From contig NC_087392.1 in the NCBI RefSeq assembly GCF_963675165.1, forward strand, positions 1,007,001 through 1,071,000: DNA of 64,000 nt. The letters run 5' to 3'. Of this stretch, positions 55,471 through 64,000 are shown piece by piece. This DNA comes from Halichondria panicea (Eukaryota; Porifera; Demospongiae; Suberitida; Halichondriidae). Within the stretch, counting starts at the first letter, position 1. Each line of letters starts with the position of its first letter. The notes under the pieces are model-generated. The model made no database searches, was not told where the DNA came from, and saw only the letters and a program-made list of their open reading frames with translations. The position numbers were made by a program, and so were the translations under genes.

Positions 55471-56271
55471 ACGTACATGTACACTGTACATTCTCTCTAG
55501 TCCATTCGTTGGATAGATTACATGTTAACATACGTAGCTACTATTGTACTACATTGAACTATTGTCCATTATTGGAGGCATCCACAATTATATGAATTAC
55601 CTTTAAATCCAGCACAACACAATGTATAAGATTGTACAAACTGGCCACTATACTGCATGTACCATAATTATGCGTAAGAACTGCCCTCACCCAGATCATC
55701 TACGTGGCACCCATGAAGGCATTGGCTGCTGAGATGGTACGTAACTTTGGTCGTCGGCTGGCCCCACTGGGCGTGGCAGTGAGAGAATTGACCGGAGACA
55801 TGCAGCTCACCAAGTACGAGATTCAAAACACTCAGGTACCAACTCACTCACTCCTCTCATTATACTTACTATATACAATGTACATGTGCTACCAAGTACA
55901 CATCATATTGATCAATAGAAGTACCTTGCTCCACTACCCCCCACTTTCTCCTTCACCACTACCCCCCCCCCCCCCCCCCTACTTACCCTGTTACAATCTA
56001 AGAGCTCTAATTTAAAAGCTTTTGTGAAAATTGGGTCCTATATCACATTAAATTCCTTGTGAATTTTCCTTAAACGTATTAATACAATAATGCCTGTGTA
56101 TTCTGCAGATGATAGTGACCACTCCTGAGAAGTGGGACGTGGTGACTCGTAAATCCACTGGTGACGTGCAGCTGGCACAGATAGTGCGCCTGCTCATCAT
56201 TGACGAGGTCCATCTCCTCCATGAGGATCGGGGTGCCGTCATCGAGAGCCTCGTGGCCAGGACACTGCGAC

Positions 56272-56337
<66 letters not shown>

Positions 56338-56364
56338 GTGTGTGTGTGTGTGTGTGTGGTGTGT

Positions 56365-56396
<32 letters not shown>

Positions 56397-59300
56397 GTGA
56401 CTAGTTATGCCTCGAGGCGTAGCTGCACAAGGAATACGGTAAAGCTGACTGTGCGTGTGTGTATGTATTCCAGCTGTAACTGCTCAACAGTTTCAATAAA
56501 ATAATATGCAGTAGATCTGATAGACAAATTGATTGCATTATTTTGGAATGTCAAGCAGCCTGCACTCAAGTAATTTTCAATACAATTCTTTATTTCAGCA
56601 TAATTATACATGTAGCTAGATATAAAAAATATAAATACTAGAGCTACAATTTTTATAGCTAAGACACTAGCTACTCCGTAGGACTTACAAACTCACACAA
56701 AAACCAAATGCATATAATTATACAAGCTTACTGTTTCATAGTATACTAACGATGTTATAAGAAGTTTAACGGAGCAGTTTATATAGATCTAAAATAACTG
56801 AGGACGAGTCTCAATGTAGCTGGCTTCCAATAATGGCTCTCTGAGATCAACATGAGATACTGGTGTCATCTCAGCCACACTTTCAGTGAATTTGTTAGCC
56901 TCCAATTCAGCCGGCTCATTTATAATTAGCTTTTGTCTCTTGGGTAATTGCACTTTTAAATTATTGGCTAGAGCTTCCATCCTCTTCTTCATCATAGGCA
57001 TCTTCTTGAGTCGCCAGTAAACATGCACAACTATAATCCCGATAAATGTTAGTAGTGCTATCGAAATCGATATATATGTGGCAATTTCTCTATAACCGTT
57101 GATTGAAGAATTCAGTGAATATGAGGTAGCTGCTGCAAGCACACCTAGGTTCACCAAGAAGGACATCTCCAGTGTGTCCATCCAACTCTTGTCATATATT
57201 CCTCCAGTCAACTTGAACATAGTTAGAGCAACAATACAAGTGGTAATGATAGCAAGAAGGTTTATAAGTTTGTTTTCTCCGAATGCAAATATAATTAGTA
57301 GCACGGCTCTCATTAAAAGACTGAGTCCTACCCAGTAGCGATGGTCGGGTTTGAAAGGGACCAGGTATGAGTGTATGAAAGGCTGAAGTCTCAATCGTCG
57401 AATCATTCTTGAGATGAAATCGTTTTTCAGTAAAACTTGTGCAGAGAACAGTACAAGCGTGTAGGGTATCAGTAGCAATAGGAGAAACACTGATGCAACA
57501 ATGATAAGAGTCGAATGATGCCCAGAGGCAAAATCAACATTTCCATCGTATCTCCAAACTACTGTTCTCATGTTATCCGGGTTTTTGATAGTTGAATAGT
57601 AGAAGACACTGATGATGTTCTGAGTTAGTGAGTTGAAAGACAAAAATATTATGGTAGCAAGAACAGCTACAGGGTCGCTGTTACCAAAAAACTTCGATAA
57701 TCTCATCGAGTATCGGCATAGAACAACAATCAGGCCTGCTAGTATCCAGATGTAGACTGGGAATACAAATAGTAGTCCGCTGTATGCAATCTGATTCATG
57801 CCGTCAAAGAAGCATGTTTCGATTCCAAAATTGAGGTTCAGCCATGATATGAAGATGGTATAGCCACGGAAAAATCCTTTGGGGAAAAACACAGTCTGAT
57901 TGCTGTTCAAAATGTTGGCATAGAAGATGAGTCCATTTATAGTTCCCGCAGTCACTGTGATTTGCGATAGGAAGACCAAGGCAACTACTAGTATTCCAGC
58001 CACTGCAAAAAGAGCCAGAAATGCCAAGTGTGCATTATCTGAACAGTCCCCACATACATCACCACCAAGCATTAAGCTAGTATTTTTTTTGCAGTTTCCA
58101 CACAGTACACCAGACCTATTGTTAACACAAATACCATCATCCGAAAAAGTGAAGTTTCCATCTGTAATACAGTATCGGTTAGGACAGCTTTCGTACCAAC
58201 TCATTGCTCCTTGATAATTAGGTTGATTTGCTGGTGCCATCCAATAGCTTTGATATTCGATTCTCTTTTGAAAGTTTTCGTCCGTTATCTCACAGCTTTG
58301 TAGATAATCCCTGATTTTCTCATCACAAACACAGCTGTAATTATCGTCACTTGGAAAACCATCTGGGCACAACTCGCTAAAATGTACATTTACATAAAGT
58401 GTTTTCACATCATCCAGAAAGGACTCGCCCACATTCAATACAAGGACTTCCATATCTTCCTTGGATTTCACAGTAAAACTGACTTCCATGCATTCTTCAG
58501 GACTAGCACGCTGAAGCTTTCCGTCAGTAGTTAGAGAAGACGTTGTAGTATGATCAGTATCAATCGATTTCAATGCAGACTGTAAATTCCTTCGAATAGG
58601 TTCTGACATATTTTCCCCATAAAATTTGAGTGTCTTCACCATCACAGAAAATGGTTTTCCCTTGCTTGCTGACACGTTAATTGAATTGTCCTCTCTTGCA
58701 CAACCTTTCCTTGAATCATTTTCACAGAAACAAAACCAATAACTATCAGATGCAAACGTTGGTATTGAATTGTTTCCTGACTTTACGTTGAATGTTTTAT
58801 TCAAGTCCTCCAAAGCTGGATACGTGATCTCTGGATTATCTATGATATCGAAGTTGACATGTATGACACTGCCCCCAGGGTAAGCTTTGTTGTGTTCAAA
58901 TGTGAGAGAGGCATTCAGATTTCCAAGATTGATAGGATGAAACAAACATTCATTCGGATCTTTAACACACTGAACGTGATCGAGAGATGTTTCAATATAA
59001 ATGGCACCTCCCTTTACCGCAGAGTTGTACTCAAACAGGAGATTAGTTTCTTTGTCAAGTTCAAGTCGAGACTTTTGATCGATGTAAATTGCTCCTCCAT
59101 TCTTTGCTGAGTTATTTCGAAATATTCCATTTCCGCTGAACCTAACAATTGATTGGAATGTTGCATGTATTGCACCACCGTTTTCATTGTCATAGTGATT
59201 TTCAATAAACAAATATTCGCCACCCAATGCTAATGTACTATTTTGTAAAATGGTAAAAGCACCATCTTTGAAGCCATCATAAACATTGTTCCGATAAAAA

Positions 59301-62300
59301 GTTGAGTTGCCGTTTACATTCAAATCAGATGTCACGGCGAACATAATTCCAGAATTATCTTGAAAGTTGATTTGACCGTACAAGTGAATAGTACCTTTGT
59401 ACCCAGTTAAAGGAGTTATTGGATTGTTGATAAACGTTATATGACCATTAACTATCAATTGAGAAGTGTCAACTAGAATAAGCCTTTGACGTATTGTATT
59501 ATTACAAACCGTTAGTGTTCCGTTGAGGATGATCAGTTTTGATCCTTTTTCTAGTAACATCAATTCGAATCCATTGCGATTGCTCATTAGAAGTAGAGAT
59601 GCTCCCTCCATTAAAGATATATTAGAGCCTACAGATTGAATTGATGTGATGTACCCTTCACTTTCAATAGACTCAAGGGTCCCATTTAGAATAACCTGAC
59701 TGTAACTGAGAAATACTCCAGCAGTGGTTTTGTATTTTTCACTGATCTCCTTGTTTTCACTGGAGGATAGAGTCCCAGAAAATTCAATTTTCACCTCACT
59801 CAGGAATAATGAGCCACCTAGACACACAAGGTTTCGTTTAAATGACCAGTTTCCATTGACAACTGCCTCAACGTTACTCAAGGCCAGCACACCAAACGGT
59901 CCAACATTATCAATCGCATGAATACTCCCAGCTGTTAAGAAACCACCATCGATTTGAAACACCACCTCTTCTGCATTAGGAAAGCTGCTGTAGACACACT
60001 TAGAATCATATTCTCCAATACTGTTGTTAAATATGTTTAGATCAGTTAATGTGATATTTTTTGAGTTTTGTATACCGACAATTGTAGCAAATGAGTTTTT
60101 GTTATTAGTAATCGCAAGGTTAGTGAGCTCAACATTTGAGCTGTCTTTAATGTAGAGAGCACCAGAGGTGGTGTTAGTTACACTCATGTCCATCATCTTC
60201 ACTGTGTTGATGTTGGTCAAGCTGATACCAGGCAAATCACCTTCACCGCACGAAACAAAGGCCACGTTCTGTACAGTTAAGTTTGTCAAACCATCAAATG
60301 ATAGAGTGGCTTTTTGTCGACAGTAGATGGTGGTATTTTCATATCCAGCTCCAAGTAGAGAGAATCCTGAACTTTCAGTACTTGTACCATTTATCGAAAA
60401 GTCTGAATCAAGGTAATATTCACCAGGAGTTAGCATAAACTTGGAAGGGAGGTCACTAATTGTATTGAGTGCGTACTCAGACAAAGTCTGACAGTCGGGG
60501 AACTGGTAGGAACAGGAGCACTCTTGTGGGCAGCTGTCGGGTTTGACGTGAATCAGTTGCTCTTGCGCATTGCAAACAATCAGACTTGTTAGGAGAAGAA
60601 GTACTTTCAATTCTGTTGAACCCATGATCTAAAAAAAATATTGGACACACAATTGATTACACACATACTGCCATACATGCATGCATGCACTGAGTAACAT
60701 GCACATTGACATAGATGCACACAGACACTGCATATTTGCATGAAGTATAGATCTATCCAACTAGATCTACTGTAACGGCAGTTCACCTCAGCAGTAGTTG
60801 AGTCTGCTTCTTAAGACTGCAAGTAGATCTAGTCTATACTAGCTACACTCAAGACTATAGCTAAGTATTATCTTACAATCTTATATAGAATCAGGAGTGC
60901 ATGTGAATATTCATGCACTCCTGACTGGTCCAAGTTCATTCATTTTTAGTTGGAACACAATGATAATTACAATGGTATAGCATCATGGTAGCATCAACAA
61001 CATCAACGCCATTATCGTTTTACAAATTGCATTCTTATATAATCTGTATAGAATCTATTGCGGTGGGAGAAATTTTAGCTTCTAAGTTCATAGACCTAGT
61101 GCCCTCTCCCATACAAATCATCATATAAAGTAACATCAACGCATTATCACTTACAAATTATTGTGTCATAATGCTTATTGGACACACAATTAATTACACA
61201 CGTACTGCCACTTATGCACTGAGTAACATGCACATGGATATAATGCACACAGACACTGCATGTTTGCATGAAGTAGATCTATGCAACTATATCTATATAA
61301 TTACTGTAACGGCAGTTCACCTCAGCAGTAGTTGGGTCTACTTCTTAAGACTGCAAGTAGATCTAGTCTATGTAAGTCTATACTAGCGACACTCGAGACT
61401 AGCTAAATATTATCTTACAATCTTATATAGAATCAGGAGTGCATGTGAATATTCATGCAATGCATTTATTTATGCATTTTAAGAATCTATATAGAATCTA
61501 TTACGGTGGGAGGAATTAGCTTCTAAGTTCATACGTTTGAACTGATGTAATCAATAGCCTACAAGTTGACAAAAAACAAACAATCTATTTTTGTCTAAAA
61601 TAAACGAATCCTAGAGCGCTCCTACAACCCCAACAGCAATGACAACATGCAGCTATAATTATATTATCAGCTGGAAAGTGTGTTTATGAGTTAGTCTCTG
61701 AACACTAATACTGGAGGGCCCATTAAGAGGGTACCCCCACTGGGGGTCCATTGAGAGCATTACTACATTGAGAGTACCCCCACTGGGGGGGGTCTATTGG
61801 GGGCACAGTGTTCTGACAGTGTTCAGGACATGACCATATAATTATGCTACTAACTGTGTAATTCAGCATAATTCACTGAAAGCCACGTACTGTATACATC
61901 CTAAGTAAACAGCCATTTTAGAGGGAGGGATAAACTGAAAGTCACCCATGTTAGCAAATAACAGATGAATTCACTTAATATGGAGACCATAATATTGTGG
62001 AGACCATTTAGAGGGAGGGGATCAGCTGAAGGTCATGTGCACAGGTTAGGTACATCCTAATGAAGTAAACAGATGAATGGCTTAATGAGGAAGTTTAGAG
62101 GGAGGGACAAGCAGCACCCTGCTAGCTGTAGTTAACGAGTGTTTTCGTTACTGAGATTCGTCATGGAGACTGTTCTGGGCATGCTCAGTAGAGTCGGCTT
62201 TGGTGAATAACACTTTGACACTGATTACAAGAGATTTGGAGTTAGTGGTGATTAGAAGGATTGCTGACATGTAAACACTTTGATTAAACTATGTTAACCT

Positions 62301-64000
62301 TGCACTAAAGCGCTACCTATATTTTGTTAGCCAAAAAAGAGCCGCAAAGCTCTACACTACTGCCAGAAGCAGCAGCCATTGTGAATTCGGACCTTTTGCA
62401 GAAAAAACCCCTTTTTTAAGTTATTCAATTGACAGGAAATGCATAATATTTAGCATTATCTTTGAATATCATCTTTAACCATCAGTCTGTTTCCATAACA
62501 CTCTAATACTTTTGTACCAAAGCAAAACTTAAAAATAAAACATGCCTAAGCGTGCTTGTGGGATTTTTGATACTGTGTACTTATCATTAGTCCATCATTT
62601 TGTAGCCGGCTACATTGTTATAATTATAACTGCCCTCTCTCTCTCAGGTTGAGTCGAGTCAGAGGATGATCAGGATAGTGGGGCTCTCGGCTACCCTCCC
62701 CAACTACCTGGACGTGGCTCATTTCCTCAGGGTCAATTTTTACAAAGGTCTCTTCTTCTTTGACGGGCGGTTTCGTCCTGTGCCACTCTCGCAGACGTTT
62801 ATTGGGATCAAGGCGACCAATCACCTGCAGCGGCTCAGAGATATGGACGAGGTCTGCTATGACAAGGCCCTGGTCAACATCAAGAATGGCTATCAAGTAA
62901 GAGTCACTATTTGTCTTAGTCATTGTTGCAATTTGGGGGATCAGTCTTTTCTTTTCCTGTTCAAATCTCACGTTGAAACTTCTATTGACATTTTTCGTAT
63001 AGAAGACGGCATGCATAATTACACTAATTTTACTGTTAGAGTGTTAGCTCTCATCACCCAAAACTAGATCAGTTTGCAATGTGCCAACATGTTCTTTGTG
63101 TACTCACAGGTGATGGTGTTTGTCCACTCTCGTAACGGTACGCTAAAAACTGCCACTGCCCTGAGGGACCTGGCCGCATCTAAAGGGGAACTCCCCCTCT
63201 TCCAGCCTGAGCAGAACCCCAAGCTAGGACTGGCACAGAAACAGGTGAATACATGGAGCCTGGTTGTGTTGTCAATAGTGATGGCCACGTAGCCTAAGGA
63301 ATGCCACGGCTATAGCAGCAGGGCTTGTTTTAATAGCTAACTTTGATTGCTCATAACTTAATATTTTGTGTGTTCAATTTCAACCATTTTCTGATTTTTT
63401 TAAAGTTTAATTAGAAAGAGACCTTTCTAATGGTATCATCAATGTTCATGTTTGGGAGATGAAAGAATTTACCTAATACCATGGATTATTATAGTCCATG
63501 GCCCAACACCAAAATTATATCAGTGTTATCACTCACACACCACATTAATTGTGTGCAGGTGGACAAGTCTCGGAACAAGCCCCTTCGTGATCTGTTTGGG
63601 GATGGCTTCAGCGTCCATCACGCGGGTATGCTGAGACAAGACAGGACTCTAGTGGAGAGACTGTTCTCTGAGGGGTTTATCAAGGTTCTGGTGTGCACGG
63701 CAACGCTGGCCTGGGGTATCAATCTACCAGCTCATGCAGTCATCATCAAGGTGAGCATACCATAAGCATAGAGGTGCATGGTTGTTTGTCCCTGTCTGTG
63801 TATGTGTGTGCCTTAGTGCTATCTTAAGTATAATATGTTACATATACTACTTGTACATACAGAATGAACCAAAAAAAACCTAATGAAAGGTTGCTAATAC
63901 AGTATAAATACACCTATCTCCATGGATACACACACCCTCAGGGCACACAGTACTGTACTTGTACATACAGAATGGCAGGTTGCTACTATTGTAACAGTGC
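52888..64000 (+). CDS. ASCC3: Activating signal cointegrator 1 complex subunit 3 (Ski2-like helicase), 3' part outside window
   Basis: Twelve exons are visible: 52888-53091, 53286-53331, 53413-54080, 54147-54258, 54476-54719, 54828-54975, 55040-55369, 55695-55835, 56109-56273, 62648-62896, 63110-63244, 63559-63750; the gene runs off the right edge. They cover the N-terminal region and the first helicase cassette: Walker [39 protein letters not shown], the DEVH box, [37 protein letters not shown] and [19 protein letters not shown]3 unwinds DNA for alkylation repair and splits collided ribosomes in the RQT/ASCC complex. Intron 9 (56274-62647) is 6.4 kb, far longer than the rest, and holds an antisense gene. 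The next exon is unclear: GGCACACAGTAC at 63940 fits the expected GTQ but the following codons do not. Confidence 0.94.
55381..55468. repeat. (CA)n microsatellite in ASCC3 intron
   Basis: About 40 CA units just after the exon 7 donor. Confidence 0.97.
56271..56397. repeat. (GT)n microsatellite at the ASCC3 exon 9 donor
   Basis: GT repeats with GTG interruptions start right at the exon 9 splice donor (CAG then GTGTGTG), so many overlapping GT dinucleotides compete as donor; the exon frame supports the first. Confidence 0.95.
56403..56490. repeat. Fragment of the CCTCG-type dispersed repeat
   Basis: TATGCCTCGAGGCGTAGCTG followed by AATACGGTAAAGCTGACTGT matches the left end of the repeat at 2535. 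The remainder of that repeat is not contiguous here; a piece like its middle lies at 62260-62410. Confidence 0.55.
56789..60625 (-). CDS. Large membrane protein with beta-helix-like ectodomain, intronless, nested in ASCC3 intron 9
   Basis: One exon encodes 1,278 aa. A signal peptide ([20 protein letters not shown]) is followed by Cys-rich [17 protein letters not shown]. About 600 residues of short Asn-rich repeats come next, in the style of a right-handed parallel beta-helix ([34 protein letters not shown]), with many N-glycosylation sites. A Cys-rich stalk ([29 protein letters not shown]) leads to 8-9 hydrophobic helices ([18 protein letters not shown] to [20 protein letters not shown]) and a cytosolic tail. 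I know no vertebrate counterpart; similar beta-helix plus multi-pass proteins are, as I recall, common in sponges. A surface receptor is inferred. Lack of introns in an intron-rich genome fits retroposition or later family expansion. Confidence 0.85.
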   Translation of the reverse strand: MGSTELKVLLLLTSLIVCNAQEQLIHVKPDSCPQECSCSYQFPDCQTLSEYALNTISDLPSKFMLTPGEYYLDSDFSINGTSTESSGFSLLGAGYENTTIYCRQKATLSFDGLTNLTVQNVAFVSCGEGDLPGISLTNINTVKMMDMSVTNTTSGALYIKDSSNVELTNLAITNNKNSFATIVGIQNSKNITLTDLNIFNNSIGEYDSKCVYSSFPNAEEVVFQIDGGFLTAGSIHAIDNVGPFGVLALSNVEAVVNGNWSFKRNLVCLGGSLFLSEVKIEFSGTLSSSENKEISEKYKTTAGVFLSYSQVILNGTLESIESEGYITSIQSVGSNISLMEGASLLLMSNRNGFELMLLEKGSKLIILNGTLTVCNNTIRQRLILVDTSQLIVNGHITFINNPITPLTGYKGTIHLYGQINFQDNSGIMFAVTSDLNVNGNSTFYRNNVYDGFKDGAFTILQNSTLALGGEYLFIENHYDNENGGAIHATFQSIVRFSGNGIFRNNSAKNGGAIYIDQKSRLELDKETNLLFEYNSAVKGGAIYIETSLDHVQCVKDPNECLFHPINLGNLNASLTFEHNKAYPGGSVIHVNFDIIDNPEITYPALEDLNKTFNVKSGNNSIPTFASDSYWFCFCENDSRKGCAREDNSINVSASKGKPFSVMVKTLKFYGENMSEPIRRNLQSALKSIDTDHTTTSSLTTDGKLQRASPEECMEVSFTVKSKEDMEVLVLNVGESFLDDVKTLYVNVHFSELCPDGFPSDDNYSCVCDEKIRDYLQSCEITDENFQKRIEYQSYWMAPANQPNYQGAMSWYESCPNRYCITDGNFTFSDDGICVNNRSGVLCGNCKKNTSLMLGGDVCGDCSDNAHLAFLALFAVAGILVVALVFLSQITVTAGTINGLIFYANILNSNQTVFFPKGFFRGYTIFISWLNLNFGIETCFFDGMNQIAYSGLLFVFPVYIWILAGLIVVLCRYSMRLSKFFGNSDPVAVLATIIFLSFNSLTQNIISVFYYSTIKNPDNMRTVVWRYDGNVDFASGHHSTLIIVASVFLLLLLIPYTLVLFSAQVLLKNDFISRMIRRLRLQPFIHSYLVPFKPDHRYWVGLSLLMRAVLLIIFAFGENKLINLLAIITTCIVALTMFKLTGGIYDKSWMDTLEMSFLVNLGVLAAATSYSLNSSINGYREIATYISISIALLTFIGIIVVHVYWRLKKMPMMKKRMEALANNLKVQLPKRQKLIINEPAELEANKFTESVAEMTPVSHVDLREPLLEASYIETRPQLF
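60641..60925. repeat. Duplicated upstream block, copy A
   Basis: Begins TTGGACACACAATTGATTAC and ends near GGAGTGCATGTGAATATTC; closely matches 61180-61460. It lies directly upstream of the nested membrane-protein gene, so it probably includes that gene's promoter. Confidence 0.9.
61180..61460. repeat. Duplicated upstream block, copy B
   Basis: Second copy of the block at 60641-60925 in the same orientation, with small indels and substitutions. The sequence between the copies (about 250 bp) is also partly repeated further right (61490-61530). Confidence 0.9.
61715..61805. repeat. Short tandem repeat with GTACCCCCACTGGGGG core
   Basis: Two to three degenerate units containing GAGGGTACCCCCACTGGGGG, each itself palindromic (CCCCCACTGGGGG). 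Confidence 0.85.
61915..62115. repeat. Degenerate tandem repeat, TTTAGAGGGAGGG units
   Basis: Three units of about 80-100 bp, each with ATTTAGAGGGAGGG then (A)GCTGAAAGTCA and AACAGATGAAT, in ASCC3 intron 9. Non-coding. Confidence 0.75.
62260..62410. repeat. Fragment similar to the middle of the repeat at 2535-3080
   Basis: Shares the order CACTAAAGCGCTA, GAGCCGCAAAGCT, then AGCAGCCATTGTGAATTCGG with the LDLRAP1-intron repeat (CACTAGAACGCTA, GAGCTGCAAGGCT, GCAGCCATTAATTTTAGAC). It is a diverged copy. Confidence 0.5.
63350..63500. mobile_element. Half copy of the foldback element in ASCC3 intron
   Basis: GAAAGAGACCTTTCTAATGG, CATCAATGTTCATG and the central CCATGGATTATTATAGTCCA are closely similar to the reverse complement of the right arm and centre of the element at 44743-45025. 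The second arm is missing. Confidence 0.65.

Noticed and set aside
55371-56504. Thr/His- and Val/Cys-repeat ORFs
   Set aside because: Translations of CA/GT microsatellites in ASCC3 introns.
63940-64000. Next ASCC3 exon starting GGCACACAGTAC
   Set aside because: GTQ fits the expected sequence, but the following codons do not match IYAAKRG and the segment repeats nearby intron sequence (63850-63900), so it is not annotated as an exon.
1-64000. Retrovirus-like, Polinton-like or other virus-derived elements; CRISPR arrays
   Set aside because: No reverse transcriptase, integrase, capsid, protease or polymerase motifs and no long terminal repeats were seen; the tandem repeats are micro- and minisatellites without spacer structure.

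Overview
This is nuclear DNA of an early-branching animal, most likely a demosponge, possibly a haplosclerid such as Amphimedon. Genes have many exons with very short introns (46-60 bp is common), intergenic spaces are often under 250 bp, and metazoan orthologues (LDLRAP1, CFAP298, a TRPA-like channel, TULP4, CHAF1B, ASCC3, SETMAR-type SET) sit beside genes I cannot place. The species call is an inference from compactness, gene content and repeats; no diagnostic marker is present.

Layout. 1-8.8 kb: 3' end of a coiled-coil gene, ARMC7 (+), LDLRAP1 (-), kinesin-14 (+). 8.8-18.1 kb: a segmental tandem duplication. The ancestral unit was the kinesin 3' end plus CFAP298 with an intronless antisense RING/TRAF-like gene nested in a CFAP298 intron. 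Only the last CFAP298 copy is whole; the other CFAP298 and kinesin copies are relics, but all three TRAF-like ORFs are open. 18.5-33.2 kb: TRPA-like ankyrin channel (-), YJU2 (+), TULP4-like (-). 33.7-37.1 kb: a His/Gly and Pro/Gln repeat protein with a C-terminal CaaX box (-) and an unrecognised 238-aa gene (-). 37.3-46.2 kb: RPF2 (+), a HTH-SLED-SAM Polycomb-like gene (-), a SETMAR-type SET gene (-), CHAF1B (+). 46.4-52.7 kb: a CEP126-like gene (-), GPN2 (+), a partial GPN2/tRNA duplication, tRNA-Lys(UUU) (-), HDHD3 (-). 52.9-64 kb: the first half of ASCC3 (+), whose 6.4 kb intron holds an intronless antisense gene for a beta-helix, multi-pass membrane protein.

Most genes lie in head-to-head pairs 110-250 bp apart (LDLRAP1/kinesin, TRPA/YJU2, 238-aa gene/RPF2, SET/CHAF1B, CEP126-like/GPN2, HDHD3/ASCC3) alternating with tail-to-tail pairs, so bidirectional promoters are probably the rule. 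Functions are mostly housekeeping (splicing, ribosome assembly, chromatin, ribosome rescue) with a ciliary/centrosomal theme (CFAP298, CEP126-like, possibly the first gene).

Exon coordinates were read by eye from splice sites, reading-frame continuity and similarity to remembered orthologues; each full multi-exon CDS was checked to sum to a multiple of three.
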